From: Echinarachnius parma | Taxonomy: Eukaryota; Echinodermata; Echinoidea; Clypeasteroida; Echinarachniidae | DNA length: 64,000 nucleotides | Assembly: GCA_037951105.1 (NCBI GenBank) | Contig: JBAMJV010011101.1 | Coordinates: 1-64,000 of the forward strand | Direction: 5' to 3' | In this document: positions 1-11,900 of the stretch, in pieces | Layout: each line of letters begins with the position of its first letter | Numbering within the stretch: the stretch's first letter is position 1 | Made by a program: the position numbers and the translations under genes | Notes under the pieces: generated by a model | Told to the model about the DNA's origin: nothing | Database searches by the model: none | The model's input: only the letters and a program-made list of their open reading frames with translations

Positions 1-61
1 AAGTGATTAATGTGTGATATACACTAAGCAAAAAAAGTAAAACATTTTTTTAAGTTCATAT

Positions 62-1330
62 TTATTTCATATAAGGCTGAATGTCCTTGAAAACACCTTC
101 TCTTGTAAATTGTCTCGCACTAGGTTTGAGTAGGTCCACATATCCTTTGCTGATGCAAACTCTTATATGTCGCAAGAGATTTGCTGACTCATGGATGTTC
201 CGCAATCTCGGCTTTACGTCAGGCTGGGGCACATCTTCTTCGTTATCGCTGTCCTCATCAGGCTCCACGTTGGTGATCTTTCGCTGGAATGTCTTCGAGG
301 GATGAAGCCTGGTGAGGTCGATTGTTGGAAGAAGATCATCCACTCCAACGAAGTCATCCAATGATTACTCCAGAGTATCCTTGCAGGCTGCCTCAAGCGA
401 TGCGTCCTGCTGGTTCTGCTCCACAGGGGCTGTCGGAAACACTTGGAGATGGTCTCTGGACTGGTTTCTTATCCATGACTTGGGCGATCATCTTGATGGC
501 ATCGAGCACATTGGCGTCTTCAAGCATGATCAGGAGCAGTAACGCCTTTTGTCACTCTCCCATCTTCTTGATGACATCTTGAGCTGACGAGTCCGGAACT
601 TCAGATTTGGTAGCTTGAATGATCCCCTGGTCCATTGGCTGGGTGATTGAGGTGGTGTTCGGCGGCAGGAACAGCAGCATTGACGTTGGTGGAGCTGGAG
701 ATGAGGGGTGGCAAGGAGCATTGTCGAGCAGGCAATGAGGATGTTCCTTCCCTTTGCGTTTCATCTTCTCGTCCAAGTTTTTCGCGCCCAGAGCTCGAAG
801 AGATTGGTGGTCATCCATGCCTTCTTGTTAGCATTGTATTCCATCCACGTCAAGTTGGTGTGTCAACGCTGCCTGAAAACAGCGAGGCTTGAATGCCTTG
901 CCGATTGACCATTGGCGCTCCCGCTCTCCTGCCTAGCGTCGCGCACAGCAATCACGGTGATGCGCATCCTTTGATCGCATTTCTCCTCGGAGCACTCTGA
1001 TCCCTTCCGTGTGAAGCGTTGAATCCTACTGATGCCGCGGGAAAAAAAAGAGACAGATCTCGTCCATGTTGTAGATGTCCCGCAGCTCCGTAGCCGTCGC
1101 ACAGCTCGGAAGCTTGGCCATCCAATCCTCCCGTGACGCCGTTGTCAGACTCCGCCGCTCTCCCCGTTCATCTTCCCGGACATGATGTTTGCCTGCCTCC
1201 GCCGAAAACCTCCCTAGCCATCCATTGGCAAGCCTTGAAGTCCTCGAGGTTGAGTTCAGCAGCAATTGTCTTGGTCTTCTCTTGTAGGAAAGTGGTCCGC
1301 TTACAGGGAAGGCATCCTGGCCGTAACGAC
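62..1330 (-). mobile_element. Decayed Tigger/pogo-type DNA transposon (DDE_1 transposase)
   Basis: Minus-strand reading frames, in order from about 1330 down to 62, match a pogo/Tigger transposase. First comes a CENP-B-like DNA-binding tail (NGWLGRFSAEAGKHHVRE). Then comes the first catalytic Asp block (DIYNMDEICLFF), then the second (CLLDNAPCHPS) followed by FLPPNTTSITQPMDQG, the hallmark of this family, and finally an acidic C-terminus ending in a stop at 62. The segments lie in at least three different frames, so the gene is broken and no functional transposase is expected. Terminal inverted repeats are not visible; the left end probably lies beyond the window. Alternative: a domesticated jerky-like gene, which is unlikely given the frame breaks. 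Confidence 0.85.
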
Positions 1331-1409
1331 TATAATAATTTCACATACATCTATTCATTATTCTATCCATACGAAATGATTTCACTTCTTGAGGATTTGA
1401 CCATAGGTA

Positions 1410-2891
1410 GATGAATTATCCCCTTGTGCTCTGCCAGATAGGGCCCAAGATGTGATTGGTATGTACAGTCTCGAACCACTGTGGCCAGAGGAATGGGAGT
1501 ATACGCGGTGGTGGCTGGGTAGTTTGTTCAGGAGCCCAGGTAAGAAATGTTGCTGCTAAATAGCTGACACCCCGAACTCTCCGCCCCACCCTCAGTGGAT
1601 CTCCTCCAGGTCCTGCTGACTATAGCTAGACTGTTTCCAACCTTCCTGGGCTTCATCATAGTCCTCCAGTGGCTGCTGGGACTATATGCTAGAGCTGCTT
1701 CCATCTTTCCTGGGCCTCATCAAGTCCCTCCAGGGCCTGGCTACTATTAGCTAGAGACTGTTTCATCCTTCAGGGCTTCATCAAAGGTCACACATTTCCA
1801 GTCTAGGGCAGGTGGGCGGTCATGCACAGCTGGAATTGTTGCTGTGGGCTTGTGGATCCAGTTGTTTGATGAGGTCTTCACTCCATGGACACAGAGGGAG
1901 CCTTACATCTACTGCAACGTGGGTATTCTCCTCAACCAGTAATAGCGTGGTGTCAATGTCCTATACATCCCTTGCCCTAGTGTATATCCCAGATGGTTCA
2001 TTTTCACACTTGCACATGTAGGGCACTTCAATGGATTGGCCATAGGTGGATGTTATTATTCCCCCCCTTTGTGCTCTCCAGATGGGCCAAGATGTGATTG
2101 GCATGTACAGTCTCTAACCACTGTGCCAGAGGAAGGGGAGTATACGGCGGTGGTGGCTGGTAGTCATGTTCCAGGAGCCCCCGGGGTAAGAAATGTTGCT
2201 TTCTTGTGGAGCTCGCATGCGCTAAATAGCTGACAACCTCTAGCCCCCACTCTCACTGTGTGATCTCCTCCAGGGCCTGCTGGACTATAGCTAAGCTTGT
2301 TTCCATCCTTCCTGGGCTTCCATAAAAGTCACACATTTCCTGTCTAGGGCCAGGGGGGCGGTCATGGACAGCTGGAAATGTGTTGTCCCCCCCCCCCCGC
2401 CCTGTGGCTTGGATCCAGTGTTTGATGGAGGTCTTTACTCCATGGACACAGAGGGAGCTTACATCTACATGCACGTGGGTATTCTCCTCCAACCAGGTAA
2501 TAGCGTGTGTCAATGTCTATTACTTCCCATGCCCTAGTGTATATATGCCCAGAATGGTTCATTTTCACTGCACATGTAGGGCACATTCAGTGAAAAGCCC
2601 CATATTCTCATAGGAGCCCCGAGCCCACACCGCAAATAGTCTCCCACTGAAGTAGCTCCCAGGGTTAGGAGGGGTCACTGTTGGTTTGGGTGGTGCAGGG
2701 GGGAAGAACCAATTCTGAGGGAAAGATTCCCTAAGCTGTCCTTGACCATCATATAGAACATGGGCTATCCAGTCCTGGTCTGCCTCCAGAATCACCTTTC
2801 TAAACTGTGCAGGCAAGGACTTGTCTTTAATGACATTATTTTCCAATAACTTCCAGCGTCTTTTTAAATGGGGGTTTATAATTTCCGGCAT
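1410..2891 (-). pseudogene. Decayed DUF6729-like multicopy gene fragment, tandemly duplicated
   Basis: On the minus strand the segment 2891-2565 reads as a protein start (MPEIINPHLKRRW) that runs into GSYFSGRLFAVWARGSYENM. Just downstream, in another frame, are a cysteine-rich block (MCPTCAVKMNHSGHIYTR, then GGEYPRACRCKLPLCPW) and the conserved tail (SLAIVQQALEE). This order resembles the DUF6729 family that is multicopy in many marine animal genomes. That assignment is from memory and is moderate at best. A second, more worn copy of the cysteine-rich part lies at about 1410-2020, about 641 bp away. The element is broken in several places. It may be a fragment of an unrecognised mobile element or a host multigene family. 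Confidence 0.45.
1448..2700. repeat. ~641-bp tandem duplication
   Basis: The block containing GATGTGATTGG, GGCGGTCATG and the 'atggacacagagggag' segment occurs from 1448 and again from 2089, a shift of about 641 bp. The two copies differ by many small changes, so the duplication is old. It accounts for the repeated DUF6729-like fragment. Confidence 0.7.
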
Positions 2892-3309
2892 CTTAAAGTT
2901 GCTCTTATGTTATGCTGTTGTAATTATTATTCATTGGGCAAATTATGTGTGTACCTTTCCTTCCCGGGTTTACGTAGAATTCCAAGGGCAAGAGAGAGAG
3001 AGAGCTTTGTTACTTACTGAGAGGCTGCGAGTTCCGAACTGCCAAATATTTGCAAAACGTCCGACTTTATAGACGTGATGCGGACGTGGGGGAAATCAGC
3101 GCACAGCGCAGCGAGGGTAATGCATACACCGCGTAATGTTTTTATGCTTCCGGAAATATGTGCTAATAACGCACCATATTTATCATAATTTGTGTTCTAA
3201 AACACTATATGATATTTATAATACATCATTTAAAAGAGCATAAAATTTCCTCCATATAAAGAAAGACTTTATTTTAATATATTTTATCAGCGACATAGGG
3301 CGCTACAAT

Positions 3310-3416
3310 CACGGGCGTCGATCTGTAATTGATACCCATTCATCAGGGGGGGATGATCTATTCATTCATCCCCCCCCCCCCGATGAATAGGTATTACGTA
3401 AGTATCTACGCCCATG
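3310..3416. mobile_element. hAT-like MITE with perfect 8-bp target-site duplication
   Basis: A 107-bp element is flanked on both sides by GCTACAAT (3302-3309 and 3417-3424). Its ends are inverted: CACGGGCGTCGAT on the left, and the complement of ATCTACGCCCATG on the right. The centre is an inverted pair around a G run and a C run. An 8-bp duplication and a CA-initial inverted end are typical of hAT elements; family assignment is inferred from these alone. Confidence 0.75.
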
Positions 3417-4558
3417 GCTACAATATTCATGAAAAGATGTTTTCATAATAGATATGGTAGCTCCAGGAAAACTGAATAAAAAATAAGGAACTTCCTTCAG
3501 TCCATCAACCCTAGGTGGACCTCAGTGTCAAATACACATTAAACAGGTACTTAACTAAGTGCCAAGCTCTCATTTTTTGCGAGTTACAATTCTTACAAAT
3601 GCCATAGAGCATTAAAATCCCTGGCACTTAAAGTGTGACTCCATTCAGGACTGGTCCCTCAAATACTTGTGTTGTGGAGAATACAATGCATTTTACACGC
3701 AAAACAAAACCAACACTGTACATAGTCTTTGAAAGAATTGACCATACATTTACCAGTGCTAGAAATTAACTTCCTTTCTACTTTTCCAGGCAAGTGAAAT
3801 TTCAAATATGTTGGTGGCTTGACACCAGAATTTAGTGGCCCAAAACATAGGGGAAAGATCATTTTGAAGTATGCTATATTTGGTTGCTCAGTCATGGAAG
3901 TAAAATTTGGAATCAAAGACATTTTAGTGGCCCAAACCTCAATATTTGTGGCCTCAGGCCAGCAGACCAGTGCTATGCATTATTGTACCAACCATGAAAA
4001 TGCCAATGAGTTATTACATACTTCAGTATCTGTAGCAACGTGAGTAATTTATGTATGATGCAGATGAAAACTTTGCCTGAAGTTGTTGCATATTATTGTA
4101 AATTTATGCTTATTTTGATGGGGTATGCCTGTTCATTTTTTGCTGCCAAAAATAAAACTATTTCAATCCAAGTCAATATCTGAATTGTTCTATGATATGT
4201 TAAAGAAGAAACCAAGTTACTTATCAGAGTGATATTTATTTATTTCAAAGGTTTATTAAAGTATAATTTGTTTACCGGTAGTGTTTTTTCTATGTTCCAA
4301 AAATTTTACATCAATTGTTTGTATCAAGATTTATTTCTTCCCTGAATCAATCTTGGTCCATATTCATAAAAACCTTGCTAACTTAGTTTTACTCTAAATC
4401 TATTTTGGATGACAGGGCTAAGAAGCAACACAAAGTTGTCTTAGTCACTACTATGGTTATCTGGGTAGTACTAACTACTAAGTGCACATTAGCTGGCAAA
4501 CAAAATAATCCCTTGTTTAATACCTTGCCCTATCATCCAGGGAAAATGTATAACTTAT

Positions 4559-4710
4559 TTTTCGGGGGCTACTTTTCAAGCTTGCCTGCATGAAAATAGC
4601 GCTCTAAAAATTACTTTTGCATTGAAGTCAATGCAAATTTACGAGGGCTCTTTTGTGATTTTCGGGGCTCTTTTTGGCATGTCAGGGGCTGAATGGCCCT
4701 GTAGCCCTAT
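4559..4710. repeat. Dispersed repeat 'GGGGGCTACTTTTC' family
   Basis: This block (CGGGGGCTACTTTTCAAG, then GAGGGCTCTTTTGTGATTTT and the ending CTGAATGGCCCTGTAGCCC) recurs at 45238-45320, 45933-45990, 49628-49770, 58650-58855 and 59377-59535 in either orientation. It has a common GGGGGCT... skeleton and no coding potential. Class unknown; its inverted GGGCT/AGCCC ends suggest a MITE. Confidence 0.6.
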
Positions 4711-4943
4711 TTATTTTTGTCACTGCTATCATACAAAATATACTTGGAATGGAACTAAGCTAATGTGGTTTTATGAATAGAGAAGCCCTTTTAAAGATTA
4801 CTGGTTTGAGTCACACAAGTGCCAAATTTTTAAATCAAATTTAAATTGAATGTACATTATGTATGTGTGTGTAAAATTATTAGTTGCTGAATATGCATTT
4901 CATGGTGATAATCTCCCAATACTTAATTACTTGTACCAATATC

Positions 4944-5256
4944 CAGGGCTCGACACTAGCACTTTGCCACTTGCCCTTTTGCCTTGAGCAAGTATAAATT
5001 GATATCGGCAAGTAAGAATTCATAGATGGTCTCGTTTGGTTATCAGGTAACTAACATAATTATCTGTTCAGCTAAGAGACACAAATATAATTTCTTATAC
5101 ATGTGTAAATCTCATCTAGAAACCCCAAGGTACCTAGCAAAATCACTTTTCTCTTGTTCTCATTTTTTGGCAAGTAAATTTTTTGTCAGGCAAGTGTAAA
5201 ATTCATGATTTTACTTGCCTGGCAAGTAGAAAATAAAGTGTAAGTGTGGAGGTTTG
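4944..5256. mobile_element. MITE-like repeat 'CAGGGCTCGACACT' family, copy 1
   Basis: The element begins CAGGGCTCGACACTAGCACT and ends near GTAAGTGTGGAGG, an imperfect inverted repeat. Internal arms carry ACTTGCC/GGCAAGT inverted pairs. Related copies lie at 37210-37476, 41833-42105, 51474-51813 and 55630-55971. Confidence 0.65.
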
Positions 5257-5984
5257 AATATCTCCATGCTTGAAACGGAAGAGAATCAATGCTTACATAG
5301 ATTTGTTTGTGTATATATGAACATTTCAGGAAATATGGATGTATTATTTACTCATGAGTAACATAATAATCACTTTATTACAACTTGTATAAATACATAC
5401 ATATATATATAACAGTATTTTTGTGCAATATTCTATCCATAAATGTAAGCATTTGATGAATTATTTGGTATCCCAATTTTTGTGTAAAACTAATCAATGT
5501 CATTGCTTCAAACATGTCATGTGCAAAACATGTTTTCAACTAAGAATTTATTGCAATTTGCTAATAAAATGCTTGTTGCTTCATATTTTCTGCTTTGTGT
5601 GAATTTCATTAATTACTTGTGTGTCATCTGTAATGGAAACATGCAACACTCACCCACACACAGTTTGCAAACAATAATGACTATTTGAACAAAAGTTTCT
5701 AATTATTTGGAATATTTTATAATAAAATATATATATATTCAAGGTTTATTATTACAGAAAATTATATACGGTACTACTTTTTTTTTTACAAACTTTGTCC
5801 TCTTGAATGTATTTAAATGGAAAAAATAATTAACTAGTTCTTTTAAAAATTCCAAATGACTCAACTTAAAATTGTTTTTAGTTTAAAAATAGAATTGTTC
5901 ATTTATGTTGATGTGGGTTATTTGAGTATTGATTTTGGGTAGTAGACTTTGGGCTAATTTTATATTTAGTTGAAGATCAAGTTA

Positions 5985-8900
5985 TCAAGCAACCATATGC
6001 TTCATATGTTCGCGCTGCGACCTGAACGAATTGACTAGCTCTTGATCTTCGGGTTTAAGCGAGTTTGGCATCTGCATCATCTTCATCTCATCCGTGAAGA
6101 CCGAGTTTCTCCGGATGGTTTCGACAGCGCGGTGGCGCTTTGCGTCTGCTTGTTTGGCCACCTTGGCTGCTACCGAGTAGTGCACGTGGTGCAGTTCCTT
6201 TTCACGGTCCTTTTCCTTTACAAAAATGATTTGATAGAATGAGAGATTTGGGAATAAATATTCATCTTTATGAAGACATAAAACAATTGAGATATCCATT
6301 GTTTATGCATCTTACCCTTTTTTTTAATAACAGCTTAAAATCATGTACATAATTACACAACTAATTGTACAAAAAGTAATCCCATGCAAAGATAATGAAC
6401 CTGTCTAATGACTGTGGCCACCCTTTTTGTTTTCCTTAGTAATTCTCTTGAAACAGGTTTGACTATAAATTGACCACAGTTCTAACGGGCTAAATCTGTT
6501 CTTTCTTAAATTAATGGTTTAAAAGTAAAAGCCATATATATTTAATACTTTACATGTTGATAGAAATGAGTTGATGCACATTTGATTACCATTCCATTAT
6601 TGCATTTGCAAGCTGTCCTTACCTGAATCCGTGAAGTGTACGATGCCAAATCAACCGCGGACAGATTCACGGACGAGCCACCTGGCTGAAGTTTACCGGA
6701 ATGTAGCGCCAGCGAACCACGGCGCAGTGAGGTACCCAGCCGGGACGAGTCCGCCATTAACATGAGCAGACTGCCCTTGCGGGATGGACTCATACTGGTG
6801 TGGCTTTCCTCGCGCCAGGACACCTTGCAAGGGGCGAGGCTAGCCCTGCGCGCCCCCGAGGAGGGGGGTGCAGTACTTGGGCGGTGGCCCCCTCCTGGCA
6901 TAGTGTGAATGCCCGGGGATTGAGAAGTGTGGTGAGGGGTGTGAGCCTTGTTGAGATTTACTGAGGAAAGCAAAAATAATAAAACAATTAATAGTCATTA
7001 ATAGTCATTTGGTCAATTATTCAATTAGCAATATAGAACAACAATTCTGTGACCGGCTATAGCAAAACCCTGCACTTGTCTGTAATTCATGTTTTTGAGA
7101 CTTCCAACAAAAAATATATACATTTTTTCAAGGCTCCTTGATAATAACAAATATAACTGATTTTATCAAACTTTATGCCTTTTCAAAACAAATTATTTCA
7201 ACAATTTTATAAAGAAACTAATGGCTCTCCATAATTTTGAGGTCCAGCTTAGAGTTCAACTTAGGTCCAACTTAGAGTTCAACTTATGTCCAGCTTAAAG
7301 TTCAACTTAGAATCTTTTGGAAACTCCCCCCGGTGCATGCAACTATTAGTTTACCGTTTGTTTGGCTAAGCTGCACACTGATCCTTCTGGCGGCTGGTCC
7401 TTTCAGTCCGATGGTGTTGTGTGCAAAGTGGTGCGGGCCGTGACCAATTGAATTGTCCAGGTTTTTGTGCACACTCATCGGGCTCTCACCAAAACTAAAA
7501 TTAAAAAGTTAGACATGACATGAATTGATGTTTTAAAAATCCAAGCTAGTTTTTACTGAAAATTATTAGATTATATTGATTAAATGTGGCAGATTTAATG
7601 ATAGTATTTGCTCTTGTAAATATAACAGCAATCACTTGCTGTTACATTCAAATTGGCATTTTGTTTTGAAAGTTGTATAGTAAAAATGTCTAATTAGTAA
7701 AAAAAAAAAAATTAGTCAATTTCTAGTAATAAAAACAAGGAAGAGGCGATTGTATAGGTGTATAAGAGTATAATCTGTGAATGTTTGTGTGTGTTAGTAT
7801 GGGTTTTTAGTGTGTGTGTGTGTGTATTTCATGAATTCATGGAAGTGAACAATTTGTCTGTGGTTTGTTTGTTTGTGTATGTGTCTGTGTGTATTTCATG
7901 AGTTTATGTTAGTTCATGGAAAACAAACAATTTTGTCTGTGGTTTGTAAGTCTGTTTGTTTGTGTGTGAGAGAAATATATTTTTACAAAACACATACGCG
8001 TGTCTGATGGCGACTGCTTTGAGCACGTCTGATACGGCAGTGCCTTCCTTCTTGCCTTTAGCAGACGTCTTCTGAGATTCGGAGAAACCGTGCTCGACGT
8101 CCGTATTGAAAGACACCGACTGCCTTCGTCTGTTGCTGCAGGACCGCAGAGCAGCATCTTGTGACAGTTGAAAACAATCATTGTCAATTTCAAAGAAATA
8201 TTCTTATATTATAGAAGACACTTGAAGAAACTAGAACATGCATGTCACGAAATTGTATGAACGAAGATTTTGCAATTATATTCCGTTTTCAGCAATAATA
8301 CTACTCGACTTTTGCAGTGAAATAAATAAAAGAAACGGACTGCCCGTCTGTGTGTTTACAGCATGGTACTTTTTAAAGCCGTATCTTATAGGGGAAAGAT
8401 AATATTATAACAAATTTAATAGGATAGAAAAATTTATACAGGAAATTATAATTATGATTACCATATCAATTATATTTCACTAGATACGGGTATTTATAAA
8501 CAGGTGCTCTTTATAAACGGTTGTTTTTAGACAGACTGTCTTTGTAGACATGTGGTCTCTACATACAGGAAGTCTTTAGAAACAGGTGGTCTCTATAATC
8601 AATGGGTCTTTACAGACAGGTGGACTTAATAGAACAATTTTGACTGTACAAGCGAATCCGTATACATGTGAGTATGTTCATAATGAAATTGAATTTAATG
8701 TGGTACACTATTAAAAATCACTCAGCTATCAGGCGAAGATATGAACGTATTACACTCCATGATTATACTGTGCGTATATATACCATCACATGGTGCTTTG
8801 CCCTGTTTGAAATTCACTTCAACCTATTTGACACACGTCATAGAATACAGCAAATTACTAAACATTATAGTATCCAAAGATTTTAAATAGAAAATTAAAA

Positions 8901-11900
8901 AGGAGTGTACATCAGAAAGGAGTTAAGTCTCTTTAAGAATGTCAGGGGAATGTTTAATATAAGGATAGCCCTTATTTTGTCGAGTTGTATAATATACCAC
9001 TCTGTGCACGGGTTAGCTCACTTATTTGCCACTGATCTTGGAAGCGTATCATCTTGAAGTAAGTTACAAATTGTATTCAGTATAAAGTTAAATCTGCATG
9101 CTTTAGGGTCCAACTGTTCATAAAGACCACTTGCTTCTAATGACGATTTCCCTAGTATATATCTCATGGGAGATATTTGAGGACAAGTAAACTTTATTTC
9201 CTAGAAAGCAAGATGGCTATCGAGGATACTATATGTATATCACACGAGCAGCGAAATCACGGCGGCTGCTGCTAGTCAGAAATAACCGACTATCCATGGG
9301 TGTTTCGTTGGTGGCTTCCTACTACCACCCAATACCATGACTTGTGGAGACGGTCGATGGAACCACAGACGCATTCTAAACTGGAACAACCGTCGGAACA
9401 GATCGAGATAGACTTTCAAGTTACTGACATTCATTGAGCTAGGCAAGCCCGTGACCAGTGACTTACCTAGATCGACAAATCTAGCGTTTTTATGACATTA
9501 TTACTGAAATATTTTGCTGTTGGCCTTCTAGCAGGCCGACAGTAAAATATTTCAGCAATAATGTCACAAAGAGGCCATGAAAGCGCTAGATGTGTCGATC
9601 TATAACTAACCAAGAGACAACTCCGACGAAGCGGATCCCCAGTCGTCGTCGACGGATTTGTCGACGAACTGTGACGTCATAGTAGGTGCGGTCATCTCAT
9701 TGAGGGGTTGCGGTAAGGCCTTGGGTCGAGCCAGCCAGTTCATCTTGCCCAACTCGGACAGCTTGGCCCGTTTCTTGGGGTGAGGGGTCAACAGTGCGTG
9801 GACGAAGTCACGGCAATCTGTATAGAACGTTGTTATTAAAGGGGTAGTTCAGTTTTGGTATAGAGGTTGATCCAAAACGTTTCGTTCTGAGGTTATGAAA
9901 AGCTGAGTGTCAAATTTGAAAGAGCATACAATTTTAATGGCATAATACACTTTAATTGATCAAACATGGTTCAGAAACAGCTGAAAATCAATAAATAATA
10001 TATCCGATCAAAATGGTCCCAAGTTTATTCGACGATTGTCATGGTAAATCTCCTTTTGGTTTAAATCAAATACAATATTTAAAATGTCTGGTTCACGTGA
10101 GGCTCGAACTCGTGACCTTGGCGTTTTCAGCAAGATGCTCTGCCGACTGAGCTATCGAACCAATGTTTTCCTACCCCTCCCCTTTATAGATAGCTTATAT
10201 ACGTCACTGGTTTCCGCAGATATCATACCAAGTTATCGTTATTAGTCTCTCGTATGGTATGGTGACGATAAAGGTTCAAGATTTAAGATTAAAGGAACTA
10301 CAGCGTCTAGATGGCCTAATTTTCACAATTCGGCTCTCTATAAGTAATTTTTCCCGAAGAAAAAGAATTTAGCAGTCATTTCTCATGAAATCAATCAATT
10401 TTGGGGTAATTAGTATATATCTAATTGTCCTGGGAACGCCCCTTTTAAATCGCCAAAATGTGACGTCATCTAAAGACCGGACTAATGAATTAAATTCTGT
10501 AGATGACGCGTCATGACGTAAGCAAATTAATTGTCAATCACACGTCGATCACGCCGCCGATTCCGGACGCTAAATGTGGGTGGGGCGTAAACTGGCTGCT
10601 AAGTGAGATTTGGCATCAGAAAACTAGTCTTAAATCACTGCTGTATTTATTTTCATGGATTTTTCTTCGGCATACCTATGTTTCAAGTCATCAACTATGG
10701 AATAAGTGTCAAAGTACGTTGTATTCTGTAGGTCCTTTAAGGGTGATTCTAGACGTAACCTATCATAATAAAACGCTCCTATTTAGTACAATTTTGGTGG
10801 ATTATTTGTTTTTTATATTAAAAAGCAAAAAAACAAAAACAAGTAACACCAACCAACCAACGAACAAACAGACCGACCGACCATACCTTGCGTGACCGAC
10901 TTAGGAAAGCAATTTTGTTCCTGCAGGTTGTAGATGGACTCGAATAATCATCCAAACACACTTCGTGGTAGGGCAGTCTATTTAGGAAAGTGTTTCATAG
11001 ATTCTTCCCCCCCCCCCCCCCCCCCCCATAATAATAATAATCTATGAGTGTACGACCGAGAGACCGACCGACCGACCATACCTTGTGTGACCGACTTTGG
11101 AAAGCAGAGCTTTTCCTGTGGGTTGTAGATGGACTCCAGTAAGACGTCCAGACTGTCCTCGTGGTAGGGCAGTCTCCCACACAGCATGGCGTACAGGGTG
11201 GTACCTGCATGGGACCATTGAACAAGAACAGTGGAATTATTAGAAAATAGGATTAATACAACAAGGGAAAGAAAAAAAAACACATCAGCAGCAGCATCGA
11301 AGTATTATATAATTAATACATGTAAAACATTATCCATCAATGAATGCAGGAGAAAATGGCGTAGCTACGGAAGTTAAGGCAATGGGGGCGGGCCCCAATA
11401 AGTTTGAAAAAAGTAAACAATAATAAGATGAATTACAAAAAATAACGGTTTAATGGGTGACTGAAAAAACATTATAATCTGTCTATAAGATCATACAAAA
11501 GTGGTTTATGTTATCTGACTTGGTCAAATACAAGTCACTGATTGGCTAACCTCAGTCATGTGATGTTAAAATATTTTATTATATCACACGGAACAGCCGC
11601 GATATATCGTGGAGAATATTCGTTTAGACCTATGGCAAACAATGAATGCGATAATATCGATTGCAGGTGTTATATTACATGCTGCAAGAGAGACAGTATT
11701 ATGACGTCACAATGAGAGAGAGAGAGGGAGGTTGTATTATGACGTCACAATGACTTGTCAACATTTCACTTCGAACAGCCACATTTTCTAATCGAGCTCA
11801 GAGGGGCTAAAAGTGTAAAGATGTGTTACTTGTGTGATATAACATAACAGATATTAACTTTTTTGGCGGGAAAATCATGGAATGTTCCCTCGGGATTTGA

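Larger units (their letters stand above)
2900..5984. other. Non-coding stretch 3' of the kinase gene
   Basis: No exon is recognised here. It holds the hAT-like MITE at 3310, two dispersed repeats (4559, 4944) and AT-rich DNA. On the minus strand the first AATAAA-type signal downstream of the kinase stop that I noted is at 5745-5750 (TTTATT on the plus strand). It is a candidate poly(A) signal only, because such hexamers are frequent in AT-rich DNA. Confidence 0.4.

Noticed and set aside
10089-10162. Functional tRNA-Phe(GAA)
   Set aside because: Stem mismatches and an extra base in the anticodon arm; better explained as a tRNA-derived repeat.
10503-10895. 130-codon plus-strand frame
   Set aside because: Its first part lies inside the TTAA-flanked MITE at 10289-10740 and its end is CCAACCAACGAAC simple repeat; no protein-like features.
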